Source: Diphasiastrum complanatum
Lineage: Eukaryota; Streptophyta; Lycopodiopsida; Lycopodiales; Lycopodiaceae
Assembly (NCBI GenBank): GCA_029204225.1
Contig: CM055092.1
Coordinates: 26,890,320 to 26,954,319, forward strand
Direction: 5' to 3'
DNA length: 64,000 nt
Of the stretch, positions 1-14,166 are shown in pieces. Below the pieces are notes generated by a model, which saw only the letters and a program-made list of their open reading frames with translations, did not search any database and was not told the origin of the DNA. A program made the translations under genes and the position numbers. Within the stretch, counting starts at the first letter, position 1; every line of letters begins with the position of its first letter.

Positions 1-3378
<3,378 letters not shown>

Positions 3379-3494
3379 CGCACACACACACATAGGCATG
3401 AGGCACACACACGTGTCTATGTGCGCGCGCACACACACACACACTCACTCACATGTGCGTGTGTGCGTGTGTGTGTGTGTGCACACACGTGTGT
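3379..3494. repeat. Alternating CA/CG then TG purine-pyrimidine tract
   Basis: CA-rich runs (3381-3400 and 3403-3412), a GCGC-containing block at 3421-3445 and then a TG-rich run with GTGCGTGTG units to 3494. Nearly every step alternates purine and pyrimidine, and the CA half is complementary to the TG half, so both left-handed DNA and a hairpin are possible. Confidence 0.85.
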
Positions 3495-4232
<738 letters not shown>

Positions 4233-4339
4233 AAGGACTCCACAAATGAGCTTAGAAGAACTTTACATGTTTTGGACCTTCGTGTTTTTCGCACCTTCGG
4301 GATTTTTGCACTTCGGTTTGTCAAAATCCAACTTCGACT

Positions 4340-4460
4340 TCTCCATGTATATACGCAACTTACTCCATCAACTCGACATCGACTCACCCGACTTACTCGA
4401 CATTGACATCAACTCACTCAACTTACTTCATCGACATCGACTTCAACGAAGTACCTGACA
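4340..4460. repeat. Degenerate 'tcgacatcgactcac' tandem repeat
   Basis: Several imperfect copies of a unit around 'actcgacatcgactcac' or 'ttactcgacattgacatc' follow one another. It is a short degenerate satellite, too diverged to fix a period by eye. Confidence 0.5.
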
Positions 4461-4539
4461 TCATCAATTTTTCATTAGCAATCAATTAACTCAACTTCGT
4501 CGACATCCTCATCAGAGAGAAGTCGATCCATGCACTATC

Positions 4540-5066
4540 AAACACCGTTACTGATAGTCCACCTAAACTTGCACATATATTTAGAGTTTGTAAGACGTCC
4601 ATCTAGTGCATAACGACTACATCACATTCATCCATACATAACAACTACATCACGTTCATCCATGCATAACAGCTATGTTACATTCATTGAATGCATGACA
4701 GCTACATTACATTGAATAGTTAGATTTTATGCTCCCAATGCACTAACATGCATTCATTAATGTATAGCGTCAACATTCTAGTTAGATTCAAAAAAATACA
4801 TAACACTCAGTAGGCTGTATGTAATTAAAGCAACAATTATCAGCGAAAGCAATTTTGCACCTATTGTCTCACGTTGCTTCACGCTCTTGTACTCATTTTT
4901 CCCTTCGATCATAGTGCAAGTTTCTGTCTCACTACTATATTGTTCCATTGCGCATTGCTACTATTGATTCATCTTGATTATCATTGGTAACTATTGCACT
5001 TTCAATCCATTAACCATCTGCCCTACTTCCACTGCTATCCTATTGATCTGTTTCTGGTTTTCGACA
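4540..5066 (+). mobile_element. Probable 5' LTR end of a Copia element
   Basis: The right edge is defined by '...ttcgaca' directly followed by a TGGTATCAGAACTC primer-binding site. The left edge is not fixed; a TG at about 4551 is one candidate. The array at 4616-4716 would be inside it. No matching 3' LTR was found. Confidence 0.45.
4616..4716. repeat. Four-copy tandem repeat, unit about 29 bp
   Basis: Four copies of a unit beginning 'tgcataac' or 'tacataac', continuing with 'gctac' or 'actac', then 'catt' or 'gttcatcca'. It lies about 350 bp before a Copia primer-binding site, so it is probably inside that element's LTR. Confidence 0.75.
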
Positions 5067-5080
5067 TGGTATCAGAACTC
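5067..5080 (+). other. Primer-binding site, initiator tRNA-Met type
   Basis: TGGTATCAGAACTC matches the 3' end complement of initiator tRNA-Met used by most plant Copia elements, and sits immediately after a CA-ending LTR edge. Confidence 0.75.
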
Positions 5081-5911
5081 ATCTCTGATAATTTACCATT
5101 TTTTGACACTTAATACATAGGTAGCATGATAATTTTTCTAGATCTTCATCCTTAAAATATGATGAAAATATAATATAATGTGTCGCCCCTCAAATTTACA
5201 AATCAATGAAGAGATGACATGACCATCATGCAACCGCATTAGAGATAATTTCTCTTTAACAATAATGAATCTTTCCAAAGATGACAAAGCTTAAATATAA
5301 GCCAAAACATCATAAAACATTTTTTGCTTGACATCTTGAGCTAAAACAACATCAAACCAAGAGTTTTAATAGAACTATCCTTTATGATCATGCATACCTT
5401 ACCCATTTCTCCATACATAATGTTGGTAGAAATGCGTCGCGACAAGGGCGAGTACTCCTCAGTGCATGAAACCACGTCTATCGGACTCAGACCGACCATG
5501 AATCATCATAGGAACTATCAGAGCAAACATCGCTCATGCTAGATGATTGTGCAAATCAAGAAGATACAGAATCAAAACAAAGTGATGAAGAGAAGCCAAT
5601 GAAACCAAGTGTTGTGCATTCAAAGATTGGCAATGAACATCCTCAAGTAGATCACCACCATGAGTCTATTACTTGCAAAAATATAACTCTACAATGGGAT
5701 CAGTGTGGTTAAACTTTGGAGATCATCATGTATTAAATGTCCAGTTAAAAACCCTCAATTACAAATTCAAGGGCATGATGCAGAGCATATGATTGGAGGT
5801 CACCATCAAGAAAGGGAGAACTTGACAACGTGCCAACAAGATATTCATTGAAAGGATGAGGGGAGTTTTTCTTCAAGCACACTAGAATAATCTTTAGCTA
5901 GAAGTGGTGGA

Positions 5912-6413
5912 GTGGAGGTATTGGTCATATCGTTATGCATGTCTCTGAACTCATCAGAAGACCACAATAGCTTACCACTCTACTATGTGGAGAGTGATAA
6001 GGGACAATTGTTACCTATACATGCTTATTATCGCCTAAGAGGGGATGGTATTCTGCATATGGTACGATGTTACAAATGTGGAGGAAGACATCATCATTCA
6101 GAATGTCCACATCAAGTTGATTCATCAACCTTTTCACCTTGGTGCATACAGTGTGGTGTCAACCATCCATGTCTTGATAGTCCATTCAGTCAAATTGCAA
6201 AATTCCAACATGGACAAGCATGCACCTAATTATCAAGCTAGTCCAGTCAAGATGCACTACTCAATCAAACATCAACCAATAGAAGAAATCAAGCAAATTC
6301 TACCAAGTATTCTACAACAATCAGTAGATGTTGCACAACAAAGGGTATCTATGACGAATGGATTTCTTGGAATCAAACCAACACAAGGTTCTCAAGCAAG
6401 CATGATCATGTAG
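5912..6413 (+). pseudogene. Retroelement gag/nucleocapsid remnant
   Basis: The frame 5912-6229 reads through a zinc-knuckle-like motif, CYKCGGRHHHSEC (C-x2-C-x3-H-x4-C), at about residues 54-66, then a second partial motif CIQCGVNHPC. Such paired cysteine motifs belong to retrotransposon nucleocapsid proteins. It lies downstream of the PBS at 5067 on the same strand, where gag is expected. The frame then shifts (an overlapping frame runs to 6413), there is no protease behind it, and family A sequence begins at about 6531. I read it as a truncated gag remnant. A cellular zinc-knuckle protein is possible but less likely in this context. Confidence 0.5.
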
Positions 6414-6530
6414 TTTTCAAGATTACAAGACAATGGAAAGGACACGACTAAGATTACCAATTGTCATTTAGCTCCAACATCAATAATGGACAATGTTTAA
6501 CCAAAGTCCACTGACAAATGTGGTTTCACC

Positions 6531-6745
6531 TATTGGAAAGAGGGAAGTACTGAAGGAGAGTCGATTCGATAAGTTGAAGATTGTGAACGACCTATTGGAC
6601 GTAGCGGAATGAACTTTCTTTCCTAATGCATGACTACGCCTATCAAAAATGATAGAAGTCACGTTCAATCTTTAAGCAACCAACTTTGAAATTGTTAGCA
6701 CTAAAGTGATTTTGTAGCCTAACAATGATGTATTAAATAAATTAG
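6531..6745 (-). mobile_element. 3' LTR fragment of Copia family A
   Basis: Closely similar along its length to 10164-10390: both begin 'ttggaaagag', share 'gagagtcgattcgataag', 'aatgcatgactacgcc' (or 'tatgcc') and 'atagaagtcacgttcaatctt', and end 'aacaatgatgtatt'. The copy here lacks a block of about 15-20 bp present at about 10275-10292. Two like-oriented copies flanking Copia coding remnants are the LTRs of one element on the minus strand. Confidence 0.85.
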
Positions 6746-6933
6746 GTGAATTAGCAATAAGAGAGGTGATTCAAAGAGGAATATTTTCTCCTCCTAGGAC
6801 ATAATATGTACTAGTGGAAACTCGCCCATCTACTTATTGGATTTTTTGATCCTTGTAGCCAGGAGCCCCTCCTTTCTTGCATTCATTCACCATGGCATGG
6901 GGCTGAAGTGGTTAGGGTATTGACTAGCAAGTT

Positions 6934-7603
6934 TCATGTTGGTTGGGTGGTTTTGCTCCACAAGTGTCCTTTTGGTCGCATGCAACAATGGATCTTCACT
7001 AGGCGATCCTTACACGAAGCATATTGTTTCAGACTAACATTTGAAAGTAAATTTCTCAACCATACTGCTCTCTTTGTAGCTTGAGAGGCTGCGATATACT
7101 TTGATTCAGTAGATGATAGAGCAATCGAAGTTTGCTTGCAACCTTTCCATGAAATAGGACCATTGTTGAGAAAGAATGTAAATCCAGGATTGGATTTAAG
7201 AATGTCTACATCTCTTGCATCTGAATAACCACTAAGAATATTAAGTTTTTTTGTTGTCGATTGCTTCATAACAAATGCAAAAGTCCATAGTAGCTCGGAT
7301 ATATCTCAAAATTCTAATAAGAGCTTTCCAATGTGTAATACCAGGATTAGTCATAAACTGACTTAAGGAACTGCCTGCAAAAGTTATGTCTAGTCTGGCA
7401 CAGATCATCGCGTACATAAGAGATCCTATTATCGAATGATAAGGATACTCACGCATCTGCTCCTTCTCTTCGATCGTCTGAGGACATTGGTGCTTCGACA
7501 ATTTGAGTCCTGGGTCCATCGGTGAGTGAGCTAATTTGCAATTCATTAGATTATATCTGATCAATATATTGTAAATGTATCTTTGTTGAGTAATGTAAAT
7601 CAA
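6934..7603 (-). pseudogene. Copia RNase H and RT C-terminus, family A
   Basis: Read on the minus strand, 7603-7241 carries the post-RT region (LIRYNLMNCKLAHSPMDPG; later 'YHSIIGSLMYAMICARLDI'). The adjoining frame 7269-6934 carries RNase H with GYSDAR, PISWKGCKQ, ALSSTESKYIAASQATK and AVWLRN. The catalytic-region order S.TE.EY-like (here STESKY) is typical of Ty1/Copia RNase H. A frameshift near 7250 joins the two frames, and the C-terminal tail is lost. It is a dead copy. Confidence 0.88.
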
Positions 7604-8136
7604 CTTCTATTTTGTCTCTTTGGATTTGAATACCTAGACAATAATGAGCTTCACCCAGAATGGTCATGTTGAATTCGGAAATTTTCAAATCTGATGCAGC
7701 AGCAAATGAAAATAGAAGTCTGATTAAAGAATGTTTAACTACTGGATTGAAGGTCTCAATGTAGGCGACATTATAGATTTGAGAAAATCCTCTGGCGACA
7801 AGTTGAACCTTTCTTCGATCAATACTTCCATCTGCCTTGTTTGGATATCCATTTGTAATTAAGTACGTTTTTGATAGAGGTAATTTGACAATAGTTCAAA
7901 TCTGGTTCTTGATAGGAGATTGAATCGAGCTGACTGAGTGCCTCTTCGATAGTAGTCAACTCTTGAACAAGGTAGGTTGCAAACTCAACAATATACCTTA
8001 TAGGTGGTCTGCATTCTCTTGTTGATCTTCTGGGTAATGAGCGAAGTTGATTAGTTTCATCATGTTGTAGTTGCTGAATTGCAACATCATCATCTTTAGA
8101 TTTGTTGCTGATAAGTTGTTCATCTAGATTAGACAA
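7604..8136 (-). pseudogene. Copia IN-RT linker and RT remnant; RT core deleted
   Basis: On the minus strand 8136-7819 holds the linker and the start of RT (RSTRECRPPIRY; then a region ending at KWISKQG). The next frame has LVARGFSQ and ETFNPVVKHSLIRLL, then after 'ISEFNM' jumps directly to a segment resembling the LGIQI motif that normally lies after the YVDD active site. The palm segment with YVDD is therefore missing at about 7665. Several frameshifts are present. This element cannot make an active reverse transcriptase. Confidence 0.8.
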
Positions 8137-8199
8137 ACTAGGACCTCCAATAAAAAGAGTCGACTTGGGAAAATAAGTGTTTGATCATTCGGGAGAGTC

Positions 8200-8700
8200 C
8201 GATAGCTCGGCTATATGAGCTTTTCTCTTATCTTTGAGGTTGATAAGCTGATCTTCGATGAAGACGATATCCCGACTGGTGAATATCTTCGACTCGACAT
8301 GATCATATAACTTATAAGATCTATATGAAGTAGTGTAGCTAATGAAAATAGATTTGGTACTCTGGAAGTCGAGCGCATAACCGATACATCCAAAAACTCA
8401 TAAGTTGGATATGATGGTTTGAAGCCTGTCCAGACTTTATATATGGTGTTTTGTCTGAGAGACCTTTAGTCGGACATCTGTTCTGAATATAAGTTGTAGT
8501 GGAAACAGCTTTAGCCCAGAAAGATTTTGGAAGTGTCGCAGCATACACTTTGTCGATTTGACTAAGGTTCTATTTTTTCTCTCAACAAGTCCATTGAACT
8601 GAGGTGAATAGGAGGTAATGTATTGTTGCTCAATGTTCTTGTGGAGGCAATACTCCTTGAATTCGATAGAGATGTATTCCCCCATTGTCGGATCTCAGTG
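8200..8700 (-). pseudogene. Copia integrase remnant, family A
   Basis: Minus-strand frames covering 8685-8437 and 8548-8339 show EYCLHKNIEQQYITSYSPQF followed by NGLVERKNRTL (the conserved core end of Copia integrase), then FWAKAVSTTTYIQNRCPTK and a GY.P-like C-terminal region. Stops and frameshifts interrupt the order. Confidence 0.85.
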
Positions 8701-8949
8701 CTTTAATTCTTTTACCAGTTTCCATTTCTGTGTGCTCTTTGAATTGTCAATATATTTTGAAGGCCTTTGATTTGCTTAATAAAATAAATAACTGTTCTTC
8801 TAAATTATTCGTCAATGAAAGTAATGAAATTATTTGTATCAAGCAACGACGGAGTTTGCATTGGACCACATGTATCTGAATGAACAATGTCTAATACATC
8901 TTTTGTTACATGCCTATGAATTGATCTAAAAGGAATCCTAGTTTGCTTT

Positions 8950-9360
8950 TCAAGGATTCAGCTATGAGAGACAGGGAGGTCGCCTTTGTTGGTTGGATAG
9001 TTTAGATCAAGTGCTAGGGATTGTTCAAACATGTTCGACATAGATATATCATTCAAGAGTCCTAATCTTTGATGCCATTGTAATGCTTTATTGACAAGAA
9101 CAGAGGTTTCCAAGGCTTGACTAGTGTCAGAATAAAAATGCATATGTTGAGTAGCTCCAGAATCCAGAAACCAAGAATTATTGAATAGTGCCTTTTGGTC
9201 TTTGACCACAAATGCTGCCTCGTCCATGTTGAGTTCGAGAGATGTTGTGACTGCATTTGCCTGTTGATCTGGTTGCTTGTTGGCATTCTTTGCTTTGAGT
9301 ACCCTGCAATCCTAGATCTCATGATTACGCATTTGTAATACTTACAGAACATCTTCTTCT
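8950..9360 (-). pseudogene. Copia zinc knuckle, protease and pre-integrase remnant
   Basis: Minus strand: MFCKYYKCVIMRSRIAGY derives from a CX2CX4HX4C knuckle (the first cysteines are altered). Then comes WFLDSGATQHM, the Copia aspartic protease motif (D-S-G-A), and, after an internal deletion, LVNKALQWHQRLGLLND, the pre-integrase H..LGH-type segment. The protease body between SGATQHM and the pre-integrase is largely deleted. Confidence 0.88.
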
Positions 9361-9419
9361 TCGACTATGGATTTGATAATTGTTCTTGACTTTGCGTCGG
9401 TTTCAGATTTGATGTGGAC

Positions 9420-9990
9420 TGCTTAGAGCTTTTATGCTTCTATAGTTTTGAGCCTTTGATGACATATAGAGCATGAAATGATGAAGTCAATGAAGTGTCA
9501 TGACTTCTTCGATTGTCTTCTTGCAGCAACATAGTGAGAACTCTAGTAAGAGTTAATTTTGAGTGTGTCGATATGATCATCACCCAGTTCTTATATGTAG
9601 AGGGCAAGCTTGAAGGCAATGTCATGATTGTATCTTGATTGTCGATGATCGATCCGACAACGACCATCTGTTACAAGATATTCTTAAACCAATTAACGTG
9701 ATTCTGAAGTGAATCACCATTCAACATCTTAAGAGTGAAGAATTTTCTTCTTAGATGCAACTTAGAAGTCACGTCCCTCACATCATATAGTGAGCTCAAG
9801 ATGTCCCATACTTCTTTCGAAGCTTGAGCTTCAAATATGTGGCCAATCTGAGTGTTTGATATATTGAGAATAATAAGTGTGAAAGCTTTACCATCCTTAG
9901 ATTTTGACTTGTCTCGATGAGATCGACTTTACTTTGAGAATCCATCTGGAACTTTAGTTTGTCAATAAATCGATGACTTTAAGAATGATG
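9420..9990 (-). pseudogene. Copia gag (UBN2-type) remnant, family A
   Basis: Minus strand: segments ISNTQIGHI, ASKEVWDILSSLYDVRDV, LHLRRKFF and NGDSLQNHVN, followed by MVVVGSI and NWVMIISTHSKLTLTR (9667-9440). These match the gag of the plus-strand relative at 22083-22753 almost residue for residue. Stop codons separate the segments. Confidence 0.85.
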
Positions 9991-10149
9991 TCATGTTGCG
10001 CTACAATTGGAAATCAATTATTTGATATTGATATTTGATATCACAAATTGAAAACTAAGCTCTGATATGATACTACGGAAAGTATCGAATGATATCGCAT
10101 TCATATCGTGAAAGATATCAAGTAGTAGAGCTCTTATATAACAGTATTC

Positions 10150-10161
10150 GCTTTGATACCA
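10150..10161 (-). other. Primer-binding site of family A element
   Basis: On the minus strand TGGTATCAAAGC follows directly after an LTR ending in TTCCAACA. It is one mismatch from the usual TGGTATCAGAGC. This fixes the inner edge of the 5' LTR at 10162. Confidence 0.85.
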
Positions 10162-10850
10162 TGTTGGAAAGAGAGAAGTGAAGGAGAGTCGATTCGATAA
10201 GTCGAAGACTTTGAACGGCCTATCGAGCGCATCGAAATGAACCTTATTTCTTAATGCATGACTATGCCTATCAATATTGAACAAAGCTATAATGATAGAA
10301 GTCACGTTCAATCTTTCAGCAACGAACTCTGTAATAGTTAGCACTAAAGTGATTTTGTAGCCAAACAATGATGTATTGAATAAATCAAACAAAGCAATAA
10401 AAGATTTATCAGTTACAAACAATTATAGAGAAAAATACACTCTAACATGATATTGAATGCAATAAAAGAATAGACTAATTCAATAAGTAGAATGTATGAA
10501 TTAGATGACGAGAGCACAAAACATAACAGATGAAACCGCGTACTCTAAGCTAAATCTGAGTAACTGAAAACTATGTCTGATGCACTTCCACTGATAAGCA
10601 GTAATCACAAATAGCAATATAGAGCTAAGATAGAAACTAAGCTTCTAATACGTTTTTGATGATCAGCTATTTATATTAAGCAGTTAACGTATATCTAGTA
10701 AGACAGCCAATCAGGCCACAGTCGCATTTGGTAAACTGTCGTAATATGTTGCATCCATCCAGTTAGACTTCCTGAAAATTTACTTGCAAAGCATTTAGGG
10801 CAAGTCTTTAGCCTCAAATCAAGTGCAACAATAATTGTCATTCTTCGACA
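10162..10850 (-). mobile_element. 5' LTR of Copia family A element
   Basis: The inner edge is set by the PBS. The first 230 bp match the 3' LTR fragment at 6531-6745. A minus-strand TATA-like motif (TATAAATAG) lies at about 10667-10676, where an LTR promoter is expected. The outer edge is uncertain because the 3' copy is truncated and cannot be compared. Confidence 0.75.
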
Positions 10851-11800
10851 TGATCAAATCCTTCTACTTTCGTCAACGTCGTCAATAAGTCGGATGATGT
10901 CCCTCAAGTTGGACTCCACCTCTCCAAGTTGAACAGAGTAGGGTAGGACTCTCTTATAATGTGTCTTTGGTACTAAGGATATTTTTCAAGCCTCCTTTGA
11001 AGATGTCAGCAATGATCCTAATGCAAAATGATCTTCTCAATGATCCACCTTTTTGATTATGAAGAACACCATGTCAAGACTATTATGCCGATCCTAGTAT
11101 GAATGTATCAAAGAAGCAAGCCATAAGTATAGAAGCCAAACTCTCAAAGCATATTGCAATTGTATCACTGGCCTTGTCACAAACCATGAACTGATGTTGC
11201 ATATGTATGTCTAAAATACCCATAGTTGCCACATTTTATCCGAACAATATGAGCCCTACGTTGTTTATCCGATATGCAATATTATGATGCACATAGCCAA
11301 TCCAAAGAGATTTTGCCTTGTACTAAGAATTGTAAGTTGGGGGTCAATAGATATACTTGCCTTAGACACGATCCTAGGATTCATCACTATTGGTGATCTT
11401 GCATTAGAAGTTAGTATGGAAGGACCTCAAATATTAGACCTCAACTATCCACACATCTAACATGATTACACCAAGAGTAGGCATGCCCCAGAACAAAGAT
11501 TAGTACCACGAGCATATAGTACCTAGAACCCATTTCTAGACCAAGAATCCAAAAAGTTAAGCTGAGAAATGAACTAAGTAGTCATTCATCTCCCAGCAAC
11601 GAGCCTGGAAAACTCTCATTGAGCCGGGAGTATGGGATGATTAGGACGGCCCTTGGGATTGGAAGCGGTGTTATCATAATCACTCGCATAAGGGCAGTGT
11701 GGGCCCTTCCCCCGCTAGAGATCTTTCGACGAGACCAATCCCTCGACAAAAAATCTGCCCAACAACCTCTAACATCAATTCTTTTTTATTCGATATGTTT
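10850..11800. other. No gene recognised
   Basis: No domain is recognisable. A plus-strand frame of 116 codons at 11619-11969 has no family resemblance and overlaps the minus-strand Copia remnant, so it is not called. Confidence 0.45.
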
Positions 11801-12473
11801 GTTTTTTATTCTCCACCTTCTTTCCACAATAGAGGAGTGCCACAAACTTCATCCTCATCTTGTTGGCCACTTTGAAGTGGTGGCTCTACTTCATCACTCT
11901 TTAAGAAGCTTAGATGGCTCATGCCTCTCTTGTTCACCATCATCAACTAATGAATCTCATCAAATATGATGTCTTGACTAATATGCATGCGCCAACCAAG
12001 TAAATCATAGCATCTATATGCTTTGGTTTTCTCATAATAACCCATGAAAATGCATTTCAATGCCTTTCCTACAACTTGGTTCTTTCACTCTTATGAATAT
12101 GAACACAAACTCCACAGCCAAAAAACACAGCCATCCATCTTTGGCATATTACCATTGAAAGCCTTATCGAATGTGTGATCAGGTATCACAATAATAGGGC
12201 TTCTATTTTGCAAAATTGAGTACAAAAGGAATTGGCAATCCCCATATGTGACATCATCACCCTAGCAGCTTCAACCATTGTACGATTCTTGTTCTCTGCT
12301 CTTCCATTTTGTTGAGGTGTATGAGTTTGTGCAAATTGTTGTTTAACACCATGCTTGTTGCAAGAATCGATAAAAGATGTAGATCTATACTCACCACCAC
12401 GATCAAATCTCAACATTTTGATTTTGGCCCCTATTTCGTAATCTACCATAGCTTTGAAGTCCTTGAAACACAT
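11800..12473 (-). pseudogene. Copia integrase and linker remnant (element G)
   Basis: On the minus strand 12473-12186 reads KMLRFDRGGEYRS, HGVKQQFAQTHTPQQNGRAE and NRTMVEAARVMM, the end of a Copia integrase catalytic core (D.GGEY and PQQNG.AE). Further on, in broken frames, the sequence gives a VFFGC segment, KCIFMGYYEKTKAYRCYDL and a DIIFDE motif, which are the integrase C-terminus and the start of the linker. It is a different Copia lineage from family A. Frameshifts and stops are present. Confidence 0.88.
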
Positions 12474-12487
12474 CCATTGTTTTTAGG

Positions 12488-12502
12488 CTTTTTGTGAAGA
12501 AA

Positions 12503-12548
<46 letters not shown>

Positions 12549-12563
12549 TTTCTTCACAAAAAG
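12488..12563. repeat. Perfect palindrome, 21-bp arms around (AT)n
   Basis: The left arm 12488-12508 (ctttttgtgaagaaaatcat followed by a) is exactly the reverse complement of 12543-12563. The centre is an AT dinucleotide run, itself self-complementary, so the whole 76 bp can fold as one stem. It sits directly next to the Copia G integrase fragment. A shorter AT run follows at about 12564-12580. Confidence 0.95.
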
Positions 12564-12725
12564 TATATATATATATATAGATATGAGAATCAAATCTTCA
12601 AAAAATAGGATTCTTTGGCATCTTTGCACCTTTCTCGAGGATTTTTGTTGCAAATATCCTTTCCTCTTAATTCACCCAATCCCTAGTAACTTATAAAAAC
12701 TCACAACATCTGATTTGTTGCACTA

Positions 12726-12973
12726 TCAACTGCAAACAACTTGTTTATGTAGGAAAATCCTTAGTCTTCTTGGAAAGCTAAGAAATTTTTTAAAGTTCTC
12801 ATATTCAACCGAAAGAAGATCTTGCAAAATTGGCTTAGCTCTGTGACAATGCTCAAAACTTTTCAATTTCTCAAAATCGGATTTGATAGCATGTTTATCC
12901 AACTGTGATGGTTCTTTGAATTCTCTCAAAATTTCATCTCTGATATTTGTAGAACTGGTTCCAATTGATACCA
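12726..12973 (-). pseudogene. Copia element G 5' internal region with PBS
   Basis: On the minus strand TGGTATCAATTGG at 12973-12961 follows a CATTAACA edge, giving a primer-binding-site-like start. The open frame from 12986 to 12726 begins across it and reads toward gag (SSTNIRDEILREFKEP). The product is not recognisable as a specific gag domain. Its position behind a PBS supports retroelement leader or gag. Confidence 0.5.
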
Positions 12974-13500
12974 TGTTAATGATCAATTTTTTTGTTCAAC
13001 ACTATTAATCAAACAAGCTATCTAATAGTGCAAGCACATGAGCTGAAAGAAATAGCACAATGCTCCCCAAGCAATAGTCCAAAAGTGTGTATATAAAAAT
13101 GAACCCAAGGTAAGTGGGGTACCGATGCAAGGCAAACGGTCTTCATTATGAAACAATTGTCATGATTTTCTAGTGATTGTGCCCATAGTACTATTTTAAA
13201 AAACTCAAGACCTTACTATCCATTAACGATTACTATTTAATAGTCTAATAGCTTCTATATATCCTCAACAAATCAATTGTGATAGAGGATATGAGACCTA
13301 CATTTGATGTGGGAGGGATGATAGATCTTAATGTAAGTTCTTAAAGAAGGCATCTCAAGGACAGTACGGGGATAGTTTTGAAATGAGCCTATGATCATAT
13401 TATATATATGTCCTTGAGTATGTTGAACACATAGAAGTCTTTTTGGTCTCTCTTGTCTCATTATTTTAGTTGTTTATTTTAGTTCCTTGTCTTATTGTTT
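12974..13500 (-). mobile_element. Probable 5' LTR of Copia element G
   Basis: It starts at the TG just outside the PBS. On the minus strand a TATATATAATA motif lies at about 13394-13410. The outer edge is not defined, and no second LTR copy was seen. Confidence 0.45.
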
Positions 13501-13681
13501 TGAGAGTACGTAATGCCAAGTCTTCAATTTTCCTTTGTGTTTTTGATGCACCTCCAAAGGTGGAATTTGATTGCATCATGCAAAATTTGTTGATATTTCC
13601 AAAATTCTAATTCTTGAGTAAACACATCACTGATTCTGTGCAGAATGTAGGAAAGAAAAAAATTTCAGACATGTCATTACG

Positions 13682-13765
13682 CAAGGGAAGGCTCCGTGCA
13701 GGTCTGGCCCTGCCCGAGGGCGCCATGGAAGGCCCTCCGGGTAGGGCCTCCCCCCGCGCACGCAC
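13682..13765. other. GC-rich self-complementary island
   Basis: A short block of markedly higher GC than all its surroundings, containing 'ctggccctgcccgagggc' and 'ggccctccgggtagggcc'; the latter is close to a perfect inverted repeat. No gene is recognised. Confidence 0.6.
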
Positions 13766-13816
13766 ACAAAAAGTTGTATAGAGAAGAAATCCATGAATGA
13801 GTGATTGAGTGAGTGT

Positions 13817-13837
13817 TATATATATATATATATATAG

Positions 13838-13911
<74 letters not shown>
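13817..13911. repeat. Compound (TA)n(GA)n microsatellite
   Basis: About 20 bp TA, a 4-bp break, then about 71 bp of GA. Confidence 0.97.
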
Positions 13912-13914
<3 letters not shown>

Positions 13915-14166
13915 TTTTGAGTCTAATGTTGTATCTTTGATTCTGCACCTGAATACCATCTCAATTTGCTTGTGGGGAACCTGGACATATTCACCATCTT
14001 CCCTGGCAGTATACTTAGGTGAAAAACTCTCATCTTCTCAAATGTCATTGCTGGCCTTACTGTCCATTAATTATTTCTATCTTATAGTCTTCCACAAGCT
14101 CAGCATGCTTGTCTTTCATGCAAAGCCGATCCTGAAAAAAAAATGGCTATGGATACTACTCCCCAG

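Noticed and set aside
4616-4716. Regular direct repeats resembling a CRISPR array
   Set aside because: Plant nuclear context, unit repeated without unique spacers, and located in an LTR; it is a minisatellite.
11619-11969. 116-codon plus-strand frame
   Set aside because: No family resemblance, and it overlaps minus-strand Copia linker sequence that explains the DNA better.
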